A DNA stretch of 13,358 bases, taken from NCBI GenBank assembly GCA_013695335.1, contig JACDAR010000180.1:1-13358 (forward strand), written 5' to 3'. The stretch comes from Rubrobacter sp. GTDB taxonomy: Bacteria; Actinomycetota; Rubrobacteria; Rubrobacterales; Rubrobacteraceae. The position numbers were made by a program, and so were the translations under genes. Under the pieces are notes generated by a model. That model had not been told where the DNA came from and made no database searches. It was given only the letters and a program-made list of their open reading frames with translations. Of this stretch, positions 7,894-13,358 are shown piece after piece. The stretch's first letter is position 1. Every line of letters starts with the position of its first letter.

Positions 7894-7917
7894 CTGCCGC
7901 CTGTAGACGGCTGGCAG
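7894..7917 (-). other. Hairpin in the leader of the fdn operon
   Basis: An 8-pair stem, CTGCC-GCC with GGC-T-GGCAG (one bulged T), closes a 7-base loop 45-68 bases upstream of the fdnG start codon. On the fdnG transcript it is not followed by a run of U, so it is unlikely to be a terminator. It could be an mRNA structure or a protein site in the leader. No recognisable sigma-70 promoter was found for fdnG between it and the divergent adenylate kinase gene. That region also holds a near-palindrome, GGGAATAATCCC, at 8067-8078. Confidence 0.35.
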
Positions 7918-8116
7918 TGAAAAAGCACATCCAGGATAACGCCGTCCACTACTCGCCCCTCGCCATCTACCAGCCGGTCCCCTCTATGAGAACAACCTCT
8001 CGGCCCAAAGAATACCCAATACATCATCGCAGGTCATGGACAATTATGTGCAAAATTTCGTCTGCTGGGAATAATCCCGATTACTAGAGTTGGCGGCTTC
8101 GGGGAAAGGCGGTGCG

Positions 8117-8761
8117 ATGAAGGTATTGTTGCTCGGCCCGCCTGGTTCGGGAAAGAGCACCCAGGCGCAGCGTTTGTCCAGGGCTCTCTCCTACTTTCAA
8201 GTCTCGACGGGAAACCTGATCCGGGCCCACATCCAGTCAGACACCGAGCTGGGACGCAGCATCAAGGGATACAACGACAGGGGCGAGCTGGTGCCGGACG
8301 ACGTGATCCTGAAGATAATCCTGCCCAACCTGGAGCCTGCTGGGCGTTGGATCCTCGACGGTTTCCCCCGCAACGAGGCCCAGGCGCGGGAACTGCAAGC
8401 GGCCCTTGAGAAGCGGGACATCAGCCTGAGCCGGGTCATCGCACTCGAAGCCCCGGACGAGGATCTGACCGCACGCATAAAAGGCCGTCGCCAGAGCCTC
8501 GCCACAGGCTGGACCTACCACGTCGAATACGACCCTCCCCCGGAGAAGCGGGGTGACCTGGACACCGGGCCGTTCGTGCGCCGCGAAGACGACACACCTG
8601 AAGCCGTCCGAAGGCAACTCGAACTCTACCATCAGGAAGTCGAGCCGCTAAAAGCGCACTACGAGAAGCAGGGAATTCTCACCGCCATCGACGCCAGGAA
8701 ACCCATCCAGGAAGTAACGGAAGATATCCTGCAAGCCCTGAGCCCGGCGAGGGCTGGTTGA
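8117..8761 (+). CDS. adk: Adenylate kinase-like nucleoside monophosphate kinase
   Basis: Nucleotide kinase of 214 residues, normal for bacterial adenylate kinase (ATP + AMP to 2 ADP). The P-loop GPPGSGKST is at 7-15, the AMP-site segment STGNLIR at 30-36, and DGFPRN at 81-86. The LID region runs from about 123 (GRR) to 160, with TYHVEYDPP and a typical REDDTPEAVRRQL after it. The LID is of the long type but has none of the four zinc-binding cysteines found in many Gram-positive enzymes. I chose ATG 8117, preceded by a GGGGAAAGG site; the frame extends to 8090 with a weaker start. It is divergent from the formate dehydrogenase operon and upstream of fdhA, away from the usual ribosomal-protein context of adk, so it may be a second copy. 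Substrate specificity for AMP is likely but not proven. Confidence 0.85.
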   Translation: MKVLLLGPPGSGKSTQAQRLSRALSYFQVSTGNLIRAHIQSDTELGRSIKGYNDRGELVPDDVILKIILPNLEPAGRWILDGFPRNEAQARELQAALEKRDISLSRVIALEAPDEDLTARIKGRRQSLATGWTYHVEYDPPPEKRGDLDTGPFVRREDDTPEAVRRQLELYHQEVEPLKAHYEKQGILTAIDARKPIQEVTEDILQALSPARAG

Positions 8762-8910
8762 ACCCGTTCTTCAGGAAGGAATTCCCCGGTTGCACGAGAA
8801 AAAGCCCTCTGATACGCTGCACAAGAGTAGCTCAAAGCAACATTCTGGGGGAGCGGGAAGGAGGTCGTTTCTGGAAGAAGCGTATGTTCCGTGGATGAGA
8901 AAATAGCGTC

Positions 8911-8963
8911 TTGCTTCGTGAGCATGCAAGAGACTATGCAAAAGTGAAGCAACCTTAAGGAGG
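8911..8963 (+). promoter_or_regulatory. fdhA leader: candidate promoter, inverted repeat and ribosome site
   Basis: A TTGCTT box (8911-8916) and a TATGCA box (8935-8940) with an 18-base spacer form a possible, weak promoter. A 7-base inverted repeat, TTGCTTC (8911-8917) and GAAGCAA (8946-8952), encloses the -10 box, and a short direct repeat ATGCAA lies inside it. This could be an operator or an mRNA hairpin just before the ribosome site. The Shine-Dalgarno sequence AAGGAGG (8957-8963) is perfect, with 5 bases to the ATG, and predicts strong translation. The rest of the 207-base gap after the adenylate kinase gene shows nothing else clear. Confidence 0.4.
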
Positions 8964-8968
8964 ACTTA

Positions 8969-10177
8969 ATGGCGGACAACAGAGTGGTCGTCTACAAGGG
9001 ACCGGGCGAGGTTGAGGTAGAGAACATCGACTACCCGAAGCTCGAAGTCCCGAAAGAGGTTGCGGACGCGATGGGGATGAAACTGGCGGCCCCGCACGCG
9101 GCAATACTCAAGATCGTCTCGACCAACATCTGCGGCTCTGACCAGCACATGGTACGCGGCCGGACGACCGCGCCCGTGGGCCAGACGCTGGGACACGAAA
9201 TTACGGGCGAGATCGTCGAGAAGGGCGACGACGTGCAGTTTCTGGACGTCGGCGACATCTGCTCCGTCCCGTTCAACATCGCCTGCGGTCGTTGCCGCAA
9301 CTGCCGGGAGCGGTTGACAGGAGTCTGCCTGAACGTCAACCCGGCAAGGGCTGGTTCGGCGTACGGTTACGTGGACATGGGCGGCTGGGTCGGTGGTCAG
9401 GCCGAGTACGTGCTTATCCCCTTCGCCGATTTCAACCTGCTCAAGTTTCCGGATCGGGAACAGGCGCTGGAGAAGATCCTGGACCTCACGATGCTCTCGG
9501 ACATCTTCCCCACCGGATACCACGGCGCGGTGACGGCGGGCGTGACGACGGGCTCGACGGTCTACGTGGCAGGCGCGGGGCCTGTTGGGCTCGCAGCGGC
9601 CTACTCGGCGCAACTACTCGGGGCGGCGGTCGTCATCGTCGGCGACCTGAACGACGAGAGGCTGGCGCAAGCACGGAGCTTCGGCTGCGAGACGATAAAC
9701 GTCGGAGAGGGCACGCCTATAGATGAGCAGATAGCGGGCATCCTCGGCATACCGGAGGTTGACTGCTCGGTTGACGCGGTTGGCTTCGAGGCCAGCGGAA
9801 GCCCTGGTGAAGAAGCCCCGGCCATAGTCCTCAACTCCATCCAGGCCATCACGCGGGCTGGTGGGCGACTCGGCATACCGGGCCTCTACGTCACCGGCGA
9901 CCCCGGCGCCTCGGACCCGGACGCCCAACAGGGCACGCTCAAGGTGAACTTCGGCCTCGGCTGGGCCAAGAGCCACTTCTTCTACACCGGCCAGACCCCG
10001 GTCCTGAAATACAACCGCAACCTGATGATGGCGATCCTGCACGACAAGGCCCACATCGCGGACGCGGTCAACGCCACGGTCATCAGCCTCGACGAAGCTC
10101 CCCAGGGCTACAAGGACTTCGACAAGGGCGCCGCCGAAAAGTTCGTGCTCAACCCGCACGGCATGATCTCCACCTAG
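8969..10177 (+). CDS. fdhA: Glutathione-independent formaldehyde dehydrogenase (zinc-dependent, NAD)
   Basis: Medium-chain zinc dehydrogenase of 402 residues, very close to Pseudomonas putida formaldehyde dehydrogenase along its whole length. It converts formaldehyde to formate with tightly bound NAD and can also dismutate aldehydes. Catalytic zinc ligands are C55 (STNICGSDQHM), H76 (GHE) and D178. Structural zinc cysteines are C106, C109, C112 and C120. These match the Pseudomonas ligands with a constant offset of about 9, caused by a short insertion near residues 26-42. The NAD loop GAGPVG is at 202-207 and GLYVTGDPGA is in the long loop typical of this enzyme. The start is set by a perfect AAGGAGG site, and a strong terminator follows. 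Its product is the substrate of the divergent formate dehydrogenase. Confidence 0.95.
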   Translation: MADNRVVVYKGPGEVEVENIDYPKLEVPKEVADAMGMKLAAPHAAILKIVSTNICGSDQHMVRGRTTAPVGQTLGHEITGEIVEKGDDVQFLDVGDICSVPFNIACGRCRNCRERLTGVCLNVNPARAGSAYGYVDMGGWVGGQAEYVLIPFADFNLLKFPDREQALEKILDLTMLSDIFPTGYHGAVTAGVTTGSTVYVAGAGPVGLAAAYSAQLLGAAVVIVGDLNDERLAQARSFGCETINVGEGTPIDEQIAGILGIPEVDCSVDAVGFEASGSPGEEAPAIVLNSIQAITRAGGRLGIPGLYVTGDPGASDPDAQQGTLKVNFGLGWAKSHFFYTGQTPVLKYNRNLMMAILHDKAHIADAVNATVISLDEAPQGYKDFDKGAAEKFVLNPHGMIST

Positions 10178-10198
10178 CAAGAGCCATACGAGCGGATC

Positions 10199-10236
10199 GA
10201 AGGAGGGCCGGGAGAAGAATCCCGGCCTTCCTTTCT
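10199..10236 (+). terminator. Intrinsic terminator after fdhA
   Basis: A long stem of about 15 pairs (10199-10213 with 10220-10234) includes the perfect core GGCCGGGA/TCCCGGCC, and only two G-U wobbles occur further out. The loop is GAAGAA. A short T-rich tail overlaps the 3' arm. It begins 22 bases after the fdhA stop and 50 bases before the next gene on the same strand, so it separates fdhA from the Uma2 gene. Confidence 0.85.
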
Positions 10237-10282
10237 GCCTACCACCGCGTATCATGGAGGCGGAGTCGAGAAGGAGCGTCTT

Positions 10283-10912
10283 TTGGAGACGAAGACCTGC
10301 GGAGATCAGAGGATCGTCCTTCATAACGTGAGTTGGGAGACTTACGAGCGCTTGATGCAGGAGCGCAGTGAGAGCCGCGTTCCGCGCTTCGCCTACGACA
10401 GAGGAGTGCTGGAGATCATGAGCCCTTCACCCAAACACGTGCGCGCCAACCGGAGAATGGCGCAACTCGTACTGGCAGTTTGCGAAGTGTGGGAACTGGA
10501 CGCCGAAGACTTCGGCTCGACCACGTACAAACGCGAGGACGTAGAGCGCGGCTTCGAGCCGGATTCGTGCTTCTACATCGAGAATGAACCGCTCGTGCGG
10601 GACAAGGACCGCCTGGACCTCGACGTGGACCCTCCACCTGACCTCGTCATCGAGATAGACGTGACCAGCTTCTCCATGAACAAACTGCCCCTCTACGCCA
10701 GCATCGACGTCCCGGAAGTCTGGCGTTACGAGGACGCGGAGATCGAGATCCTGCTCCTCGATGGCGGCTCGTATCGGAAATCTCCCGAGAGCAAGTGTCT
10801 CTCCGGGATCGGGGCTGGCACGCTCACGGATCTCATGCGGAAGAGCAAGATCCTCCGCCGCACCGAATGGCTGAAGCAGATAAGGGAAGCCGCCCGCGAA
10901 GCGCGAGGCTAG
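10283..10912 (+). CDS. Uma2-family (DUF820) putative restriction endonuclease-fold protein
   Basis: Protein of 209 residues in the Uma2 family, which has a PD-(D/E)XK nuclease fold but no established cellular role. Typical features are the N-terminal SWETYERLMQ segment (17-26), YDRGVLEIMSPSPKH (38-52), FEPDSCFYI (91-99) with the conserved aspartate D94, PPPDLVIEID (117-126) with E124, and KLPLYASIDVPEVWRY (134-149). The start codon is TTG at 10283, supported by AAGGAG 6 bases upstream. Its stop overlaps the stop of the convergent small gene by 4 bases. Such genes often occur in many copies in actinobacterial and cyanobacterial genomes and are frequently mobile. No partner gene nearby suggests a complete restriction system. 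Confidence 0.85.
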   Translation: METKTCGDQRIVLHNVSWETYERLMQERSESRVPRFAYDRGVLEIMSPSPKHVRANRRMAQLVLAVCEVWELDAEDFGSTTYKREDVERGFEPDSCFYIENEPLVRDKDRLDLDVDPPPDLVIEIDVTSFSMNKLPLYASIDVPEVWRYEDAEIEILLLDGGSYRKSPESKCLSGIGAGTLTDLMRKSKILRRTEWLKQIREAAREARG

Positions 10913-11124
10913 TCCGCTACGCGCCTGACCTCGTAGCCAATCTCTCGTAGCCGGGCTAGTAGCATCAATTCGGCTTCCTCTGGATCGCCAGCCATATATT
11001 TCAGGGGAACGTTTATAGTCTGCTCCCCATCCTTCCCGCCGAAAACCATGCTGATGTACTCCTCGTGGCGGGTGACGGTCGCGTTCGGGTAGCTTCTGAT
11101 GTTCGGTAGTCCCATGAGCCTCAT
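10909..11124 (-). CDS. Hypothetical 71-residue protein
   Basis: I do not recognise this small protein. It has no cysteines, no membrane segment and no signal peptide. It contains an ordered-looking core: IRSYPNATVTRHEEYISMVF (9-28), a GGKDGEQTINVPLKYMAGD region (29-47), and a C-terminal helix EEAELMLLARLREIGYEVRR (49-68). The alternating pattern suggests a small alpha/beta domain. The start could be the ATG at 11124 or that at 11115. It is divergent from fdhD, with 65 bases between start codons, and it overlaps the Uma2 gene by 4 bases at the stop codons. Its protein-like composition and tight fit support a real gene. Confidence 0.6.
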   Translation of the reverse strand: MRLMGLPNIRSYPNATVTRHEEYISMVFGGKDGEQTINVPLKYMAGDPEEAELMLLARLREIGYEVRRVAD

Positions 11125-11130
11125 GGGCGT

Positions 11131-11161
11131 GATGCTAGCATCCAGGCGCCGCTGATAGAAT
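11131..11161 (+). promoter_or_regulatory. Palindrome and extended -10 promoter upstream of fdhD
   Basis: The short divergent gap between the 71-residue gene and fdhD holds a perfect 12-base palindrome, GATGCTAGCATC (11131-11142), a possible operator. It also holds an extended -10 element for fdhD: TG (11153-11154), one base, then TAGAAT (11156-11161). No good -35 box is seen, which is usual for extended -10 promoters. The leader to the fdhD ATG would be about 20 bases. Confidence 0.4.
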
Positions 11162-11189
11162 CTGCCCGAACTCCGTGAGAGGTGATCCC

Positions 11190-12056
11190 ATGCTCGACAA
11201 GACCCCGACGAAACCGAAGCGGCCAGGCAACAAGACCAAGGCGCGAATCCGTGTCGTTGAGGGTGGAGAGAAACGCCTCAAGCAGGACGTGCTCGCCACC
11301 GAAGAGCCGATGGAGATAAGGCTCCTCGCTGGTGAGACGAAGCAGACAGTCGCGGTGACGATGCGAACTCCGGGCAACGACTTCGAACTCGCAGCCGGGT
11401 TCCTGCACGGTGAGGGCATCCTTTCGTCCAGGGACGACATAAAGAAGATCAGCTACTGCACAGACTCTGACGTTGACGCCGACCAGCTCTACAACATCGT
11501 CAACGTGGAACTTCGCACGGGCGTCGAGGTGGATATCCGGCCTCTTGAGCGGAATTTCTACACCACGAGCGCATGCGGGGTGTGTGGGAAGGCGTCCCTG
11601 GATCAACTGGAGCTTCGTGGCTGCCCGGTGATCGGTCCCGGTCCCGAAATCTCCGCCGAAACTATCTACTCACTGCCAGAGAAGCTGCGCAAGGCACAGG
11701 CCCTCTTCGACTCGACCGGCGGACTTCACGCCGCCGCGCTCTTCGACGCCGACGGAAACCTGATCGCGCTGCGCGAGGACGTGGGCCGCCACAACGCCAC
11801 GGACAAGCTCATCGGCTGGGCTTTGCTTGAGGGGAAACAGCCGCTGTCCGGGCACATAGTGATGGTTAGCGGACGTTCGAGCTTCGAGATCCTCCAGAAA
11901 TGCTTGCAGGCAGGGGTGCCTGTGGTCACGGCCATCTCCGCCCCGTCGAGCCTCGCCGTGGACGTGGCGCGTGAGTTCGATATGACCCTGATCGGCTTCC
12001 TGCGCGGCAAGCGGTTCAACGTCTACTCGGGCAACGAGAGGATCTTATCCGCCTGA
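11190..12056 (+). CDS. fdhD: Formate dehydrogenase accessory sulfurtransferase FdhD
   Basis: Cytoplasmic maturation factor of 288 residues. FdhD takes sulfur from a cysteine desulfurase and delivers it to the molybdenum bis-pterin cofactor, giving the sulfurated form needed by formate dehydrogenases. The essential cysteine pair is in SACGVCG (C129 and C132). Other family landmarks are RTPGNDFELAAGFLHGEG near the N-terminal third, TGGLHAAALF, and REDVGRHNATDK (195-206). SGRSSFEILQK and APSSLAVD follow as expected. The ATG at 11190 is chosen because AGAGGTGA lies just before it; a GTG 15 bases upstream is in frame. It is a single-gene unit separate from the fdn operon. Its presence supports that the operon makes active enzyme. 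Confidence 0.95.
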   Translation: MLDKTPTKPKRPGNKTKARIRVVEGGEKRLKQDVLATEEPMEIRLLAGETKQTVAVTMRTPGNDFELAAGFLHGEGILSSRDDIKKISYCTDSDVDADQLYNIVNVELRTGVEVDIRPLERNFYTTSACGVCGKASLDQLELRGCPVIGPGPEISAETIYSLPEKLRKAQALFDSTGGLHAAALFDADGNLIALREDVGRHNATDKLIGWALLEGKQPLSGHIVMVSGRSSFEILQKCLQAGVPVVTAISAPSSLAVDVAREFDMTLIGFLRGKRFNVYSGNERILSA

Positions 12057-12279
12057 GCGCCAGGGTTCCATCAGGTCACGTCGCTGTTCGGAATCGCATG
12101 AGTTGAGGAGGCTCATGAACATCGGTGTTATTTGGCCATACAACTCGGGCTGCGCCTGATGATGAAGCTGGGTAACTTTCACTACAACTCCAAGATCGTC
12201 CGGTGAGCCAGCCCCTGTAAGGTCGCCCGCTGGAGATAGCAACTTGGGGAGAAACGGACGCCTGATCTCCGGTGGTCTT

Positions 12280-12963
12280 TCAGAGGAGTATCAGGGCGGC
12301 GGAGCCGAAGACGGCGCCGGCCACCATCCCCAGGAAACTAGCCGCCACGAGGGCAAGGTAGCCCCCGACGACCAGACGGTTGCCGCGCGGCCTCTCCCGA
12401 CACCACTGCGGGTCGGCGTTCGCTGTCTGCGCGACCTCTTGTGGGGCGACCCCGAAATCTACTACCGCCACCTCGGGCATTTCGGGATGTAGTTTCAAGG
12501 ACAAGAACTGCTTGCGAGCGCCCAAGATCAAGGCGGGAGGCAAGAGCGCCGCCACCATGCGGGGTGGACCGTCTCCGATGACGTCGAGGACGACCACCAG
12601 GGTGTACGCTCCCCTCTCTGATGGATCCGTCCCCGGCACGCTGGTCCATTTACTGCGCTTCACGCGGCGACGGCGGACCCTTCCTATCGCAGTTCGGGGA
12701 TGTACCCGGCCCTCGACGATCTCGCGGCTGCCTCGCTCGACCTCGGCTATCAACCGGCGATCCGCCCTCCGTGTCACGACGATGACGCCCACGCACCAGG
12801 CAACCTCCAGAACGAGGAAGGCGACCAGGATCACAAGCAACGCTTTCAGGGTCGTATCATCCAACCCCGCCCTGGATGCAAGAACAACGGAAAGTAGAAG
12901 CCCGAAGGGAAGCATCTGAAAAAACAGGGTCCTCCGGGTGAACGATGACAGATCGTTGAGCAT
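12280..12963 (-). CDS. Hypothetical membrane protein
   Basis: Protein of 227 residues with no family I recognise. Two hydrophobic helices lie near the N-terminus (about 13-30 and 41-63), followed by a very basic stretch (RRADRR at 65-70 and RVRRRRVKRSK at 95-105) that would be cytoplasmic by the positive-inside rule. A soluble middle region (about 106-195) includes a beta-like segment YTLVVVLDVIG (120-130) and LSLKLHPEMPEVAVVDFG (154-171). A third hydrophobic stretch ends the protein (about 197-226). The start is ATG 12963, without a clear ribosome site. It lies downstream of the transporter pair on the same strand, 68 bases away, and may be in the same transcript. The 223 bases between its stop and the end of fdhD hold no convincing gene. 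Confidence 0.65.
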   Translation of the reverse strand: MLNDLSSFTRRTLFFQMLPFGLLLSVVLASRAGLDDTTLKALLVILVAFLVLEVAWCVGVIVVTRRADRRLIAEVERGSREIVEGRVHPRTAIGRVRRRRVKRSKWTSVPGTDPSERGAYTLVVVLDVIGDGPPRMVAALLPPALILGARKQFLSLKLHPEMPEVAVVDFGVAPQEVAQTANADPQWCRERPRGNRLVVGGYLALVAASFLGMVAGAVFGSAALILL

Positions 12964-13031
12964 TGGCGCATTCTACCCGTAGATGGCCTGGCAATCCTCG
13001 CAGTCCGCTCGTGCAGTAGTTTTCTGAACAG

Positions 13032-13178
13032 CTATCCTCCGAACAGGGCGGCTACGCTCGTGAGCGCCTGGTAGACGCCCCAGAGCAACGGTATGAGCAC
13101 GATGGTCCAAAGCCCGACCACCAGCACCATGCTGGATGAGTTCTGTCCCCCACTTCTTCGTGACCCTGATTCGCTCAT
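13032..13178 (-). CDS. MFS transporter small subunit-like protein (48 residues)
   Basis: A short gene with ATG at 13178 and a TAGGAG-type ribosome site that overlaps the transporter stop codon. The product has a polar, Ser/Gly-rich N-terminus (1-16), then one membrane helix (17-36, with MVLVVGLWTIVLIPLLWGVY) and a short QALTSVAALFGG tail. The W-x-x-x-x-I-P-L-x-W-G-V-x-x-x-L-x-x-x-x-x-LF pattern resembles proteins annotated as MFS transporter small subunit, which are encoded next to oxalate/formate-type transporters. Position, 12 bases after such a transporter, fits. Its role is probably to stabilise or modulate the transporter in the membrane; this is inference. It falls below common length cutoffs and could be missed. 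Confidence 0.75.
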   Translation of the reverse strand: MSESGSRRSGGQNSSSMVLVVGLWTIVLIPLLWGVYQALTSVAALFGG

Positions 13179-13190
13179 GTAGTTCCTCTC

Positions 13191-13358
13191 CTAAGTTTGA
13201 CTACCGGCAGGCTTGCCAGAGACGGAGGATTCCCTCTCGCGTCCTTCTTCCCGCTCTATGTGGAAACGGGAGTCCACGGGCCTGACGAGCAGGTTGGCGA
13301 CGAAGCCAACTACCAGCACGCCTACCATGATGAAAAGTGAGAGCGTGTAAAGATCCGC
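13191..13358 (-). CDS. OFA-family MFS transporter (oxalate/formate antiporter type), C-terminal end only
   Basis: Open frame entering from the right edge and ending at TAG 13191-13193; only the last 55 residues are in the window. It shows the end of the last membrane helix (YTLSLFIMVGVLVVGFVANL), then LVRPVDSRFHI and a charged, Ser-rich cytoplasmic tail. The V-G-F-x-x-N-x-L-V-R-P-V ending is typical of the OFA group of the major facilitator superfamily, which includes oxalate:formate antiporters. The adjoining small-subunit-like gene and the nearby formate genes support this. Substrate (formate, oxalate or another monocarboxylate) cannot be fixed from the tail alone. Confidence 0.7.
   Translation of the reverse strand, partial: ADLYTLSLFIMVGVLVVGFVANLLVRPVDSRFHIEREEGRERESSVSGKPAGSQT

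Noticed and set aside
8037..8075. A sigma-70 promoter for the adenylate kinase gene from TGGACA (8037-8042) and AATAAT (8070-8075)
   Set aside because: The spacing of 27 bases is far too long, and no -10 hexamer is found at 16-18 bases.
8966..9613. A 215-codon minus-strand open frame
   Set aside because: It is antisense to fdhA, His/Arg/Val-rich in the way of shadow frames, with no domain.
12045..12242. A 65-codon minus-strand frame between fdhD and the membrane protein gene
   Set aside because: It starts with TTG, has no ribosome site, overlaps fdhD by 12 bases and shows no recognisable domain. It may be chance.
1..13358. CRISPR arrays, tRNA or rRNA genes, insertion sequences
   Set aside because: No regularly spaced repeats, tRNA-like cloverleaf, rRNA stretches or transposase motifs were seen by eye on either strand.

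Overview
The window is GC-rich and gene-dense, with frequent GTG and TTG starts and strong Shine-Dalgarno sites. This fits a high-GC actinobacterium, perhaps of the Rubrobacter type. That assignment is an inference from composition and gene content; no rRNA or other marker gene is present. The centre of the window is a C1-oxidation module: a selenocysteine-containing, membrane-anchored formate dehydrogenase, a glutathione-independent formaldehyde dehydrogenase, the FdhD maturation factor, and the end of an oxalate/formate-family transporter.

Layout. At 1-933 (+) is the 3' part of a UbiA-family prenyltransferase gene. From 921 to 2530 (-) lies an accessory cluster: a 2H phosphoesterase (LigT-like), a DUF6794-like protein, a 29-codon relic of an nrfD 3' end, and a vapBC toxin-antitoxin pair. 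From 2584 to 7849 (-) is the formate dehydrogenase operon. In transcription order it holds the catalytic subunit (4736-7849), an uncharacterised 89-residue protein (4470-4739), the four-cluster Fe-S subunit (3630-4466) and an NrfD-type membrane subunit (2584-3621). The catalytic gene is interrupted by an in-frame TGA at 7289-7291. This is read as selenocysteine 187, because homology continues in the same frame and a bacterial SECIS hairpin with a GGUCU loop follows 11 nt later. Ordinary gene calling would split it in two.

Divergent from this operon are an adenylate kinase-like gene (8117-8761), then the formaldehyde dehydrogenase fdhA (8969-10177), which ends in a strong intrinsic terminator. 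A Uma2-family gene (10283-10912), a small unknown gene (10909-11124, -) and fdhD (11190-12056) follow. The right end (-) holds the last 55 residues of an OFA-type MFS transporter, a 48-residue companion protein and an unknown membrane protein.

How they work together (inference). FdhA would oxidise formaldehyde to formate. The Mo/W selenoenzyme would oxidise formate to CO2 and pass electrons through the Fe-S subunit to NrfD and the quinone pool. FdhD would sulfurate the pterin cofactor, and the transporter would move formate or oxalate. SelA, SelB, SelC and SelD must be encoded elsewhere. The points most worth a second look are the recoded TGA with its SECIS, the missing Tat signal, the small protein between two dehydrogenase subunits, the nrfD relic beside vapBC, and the short transporter partner gene.
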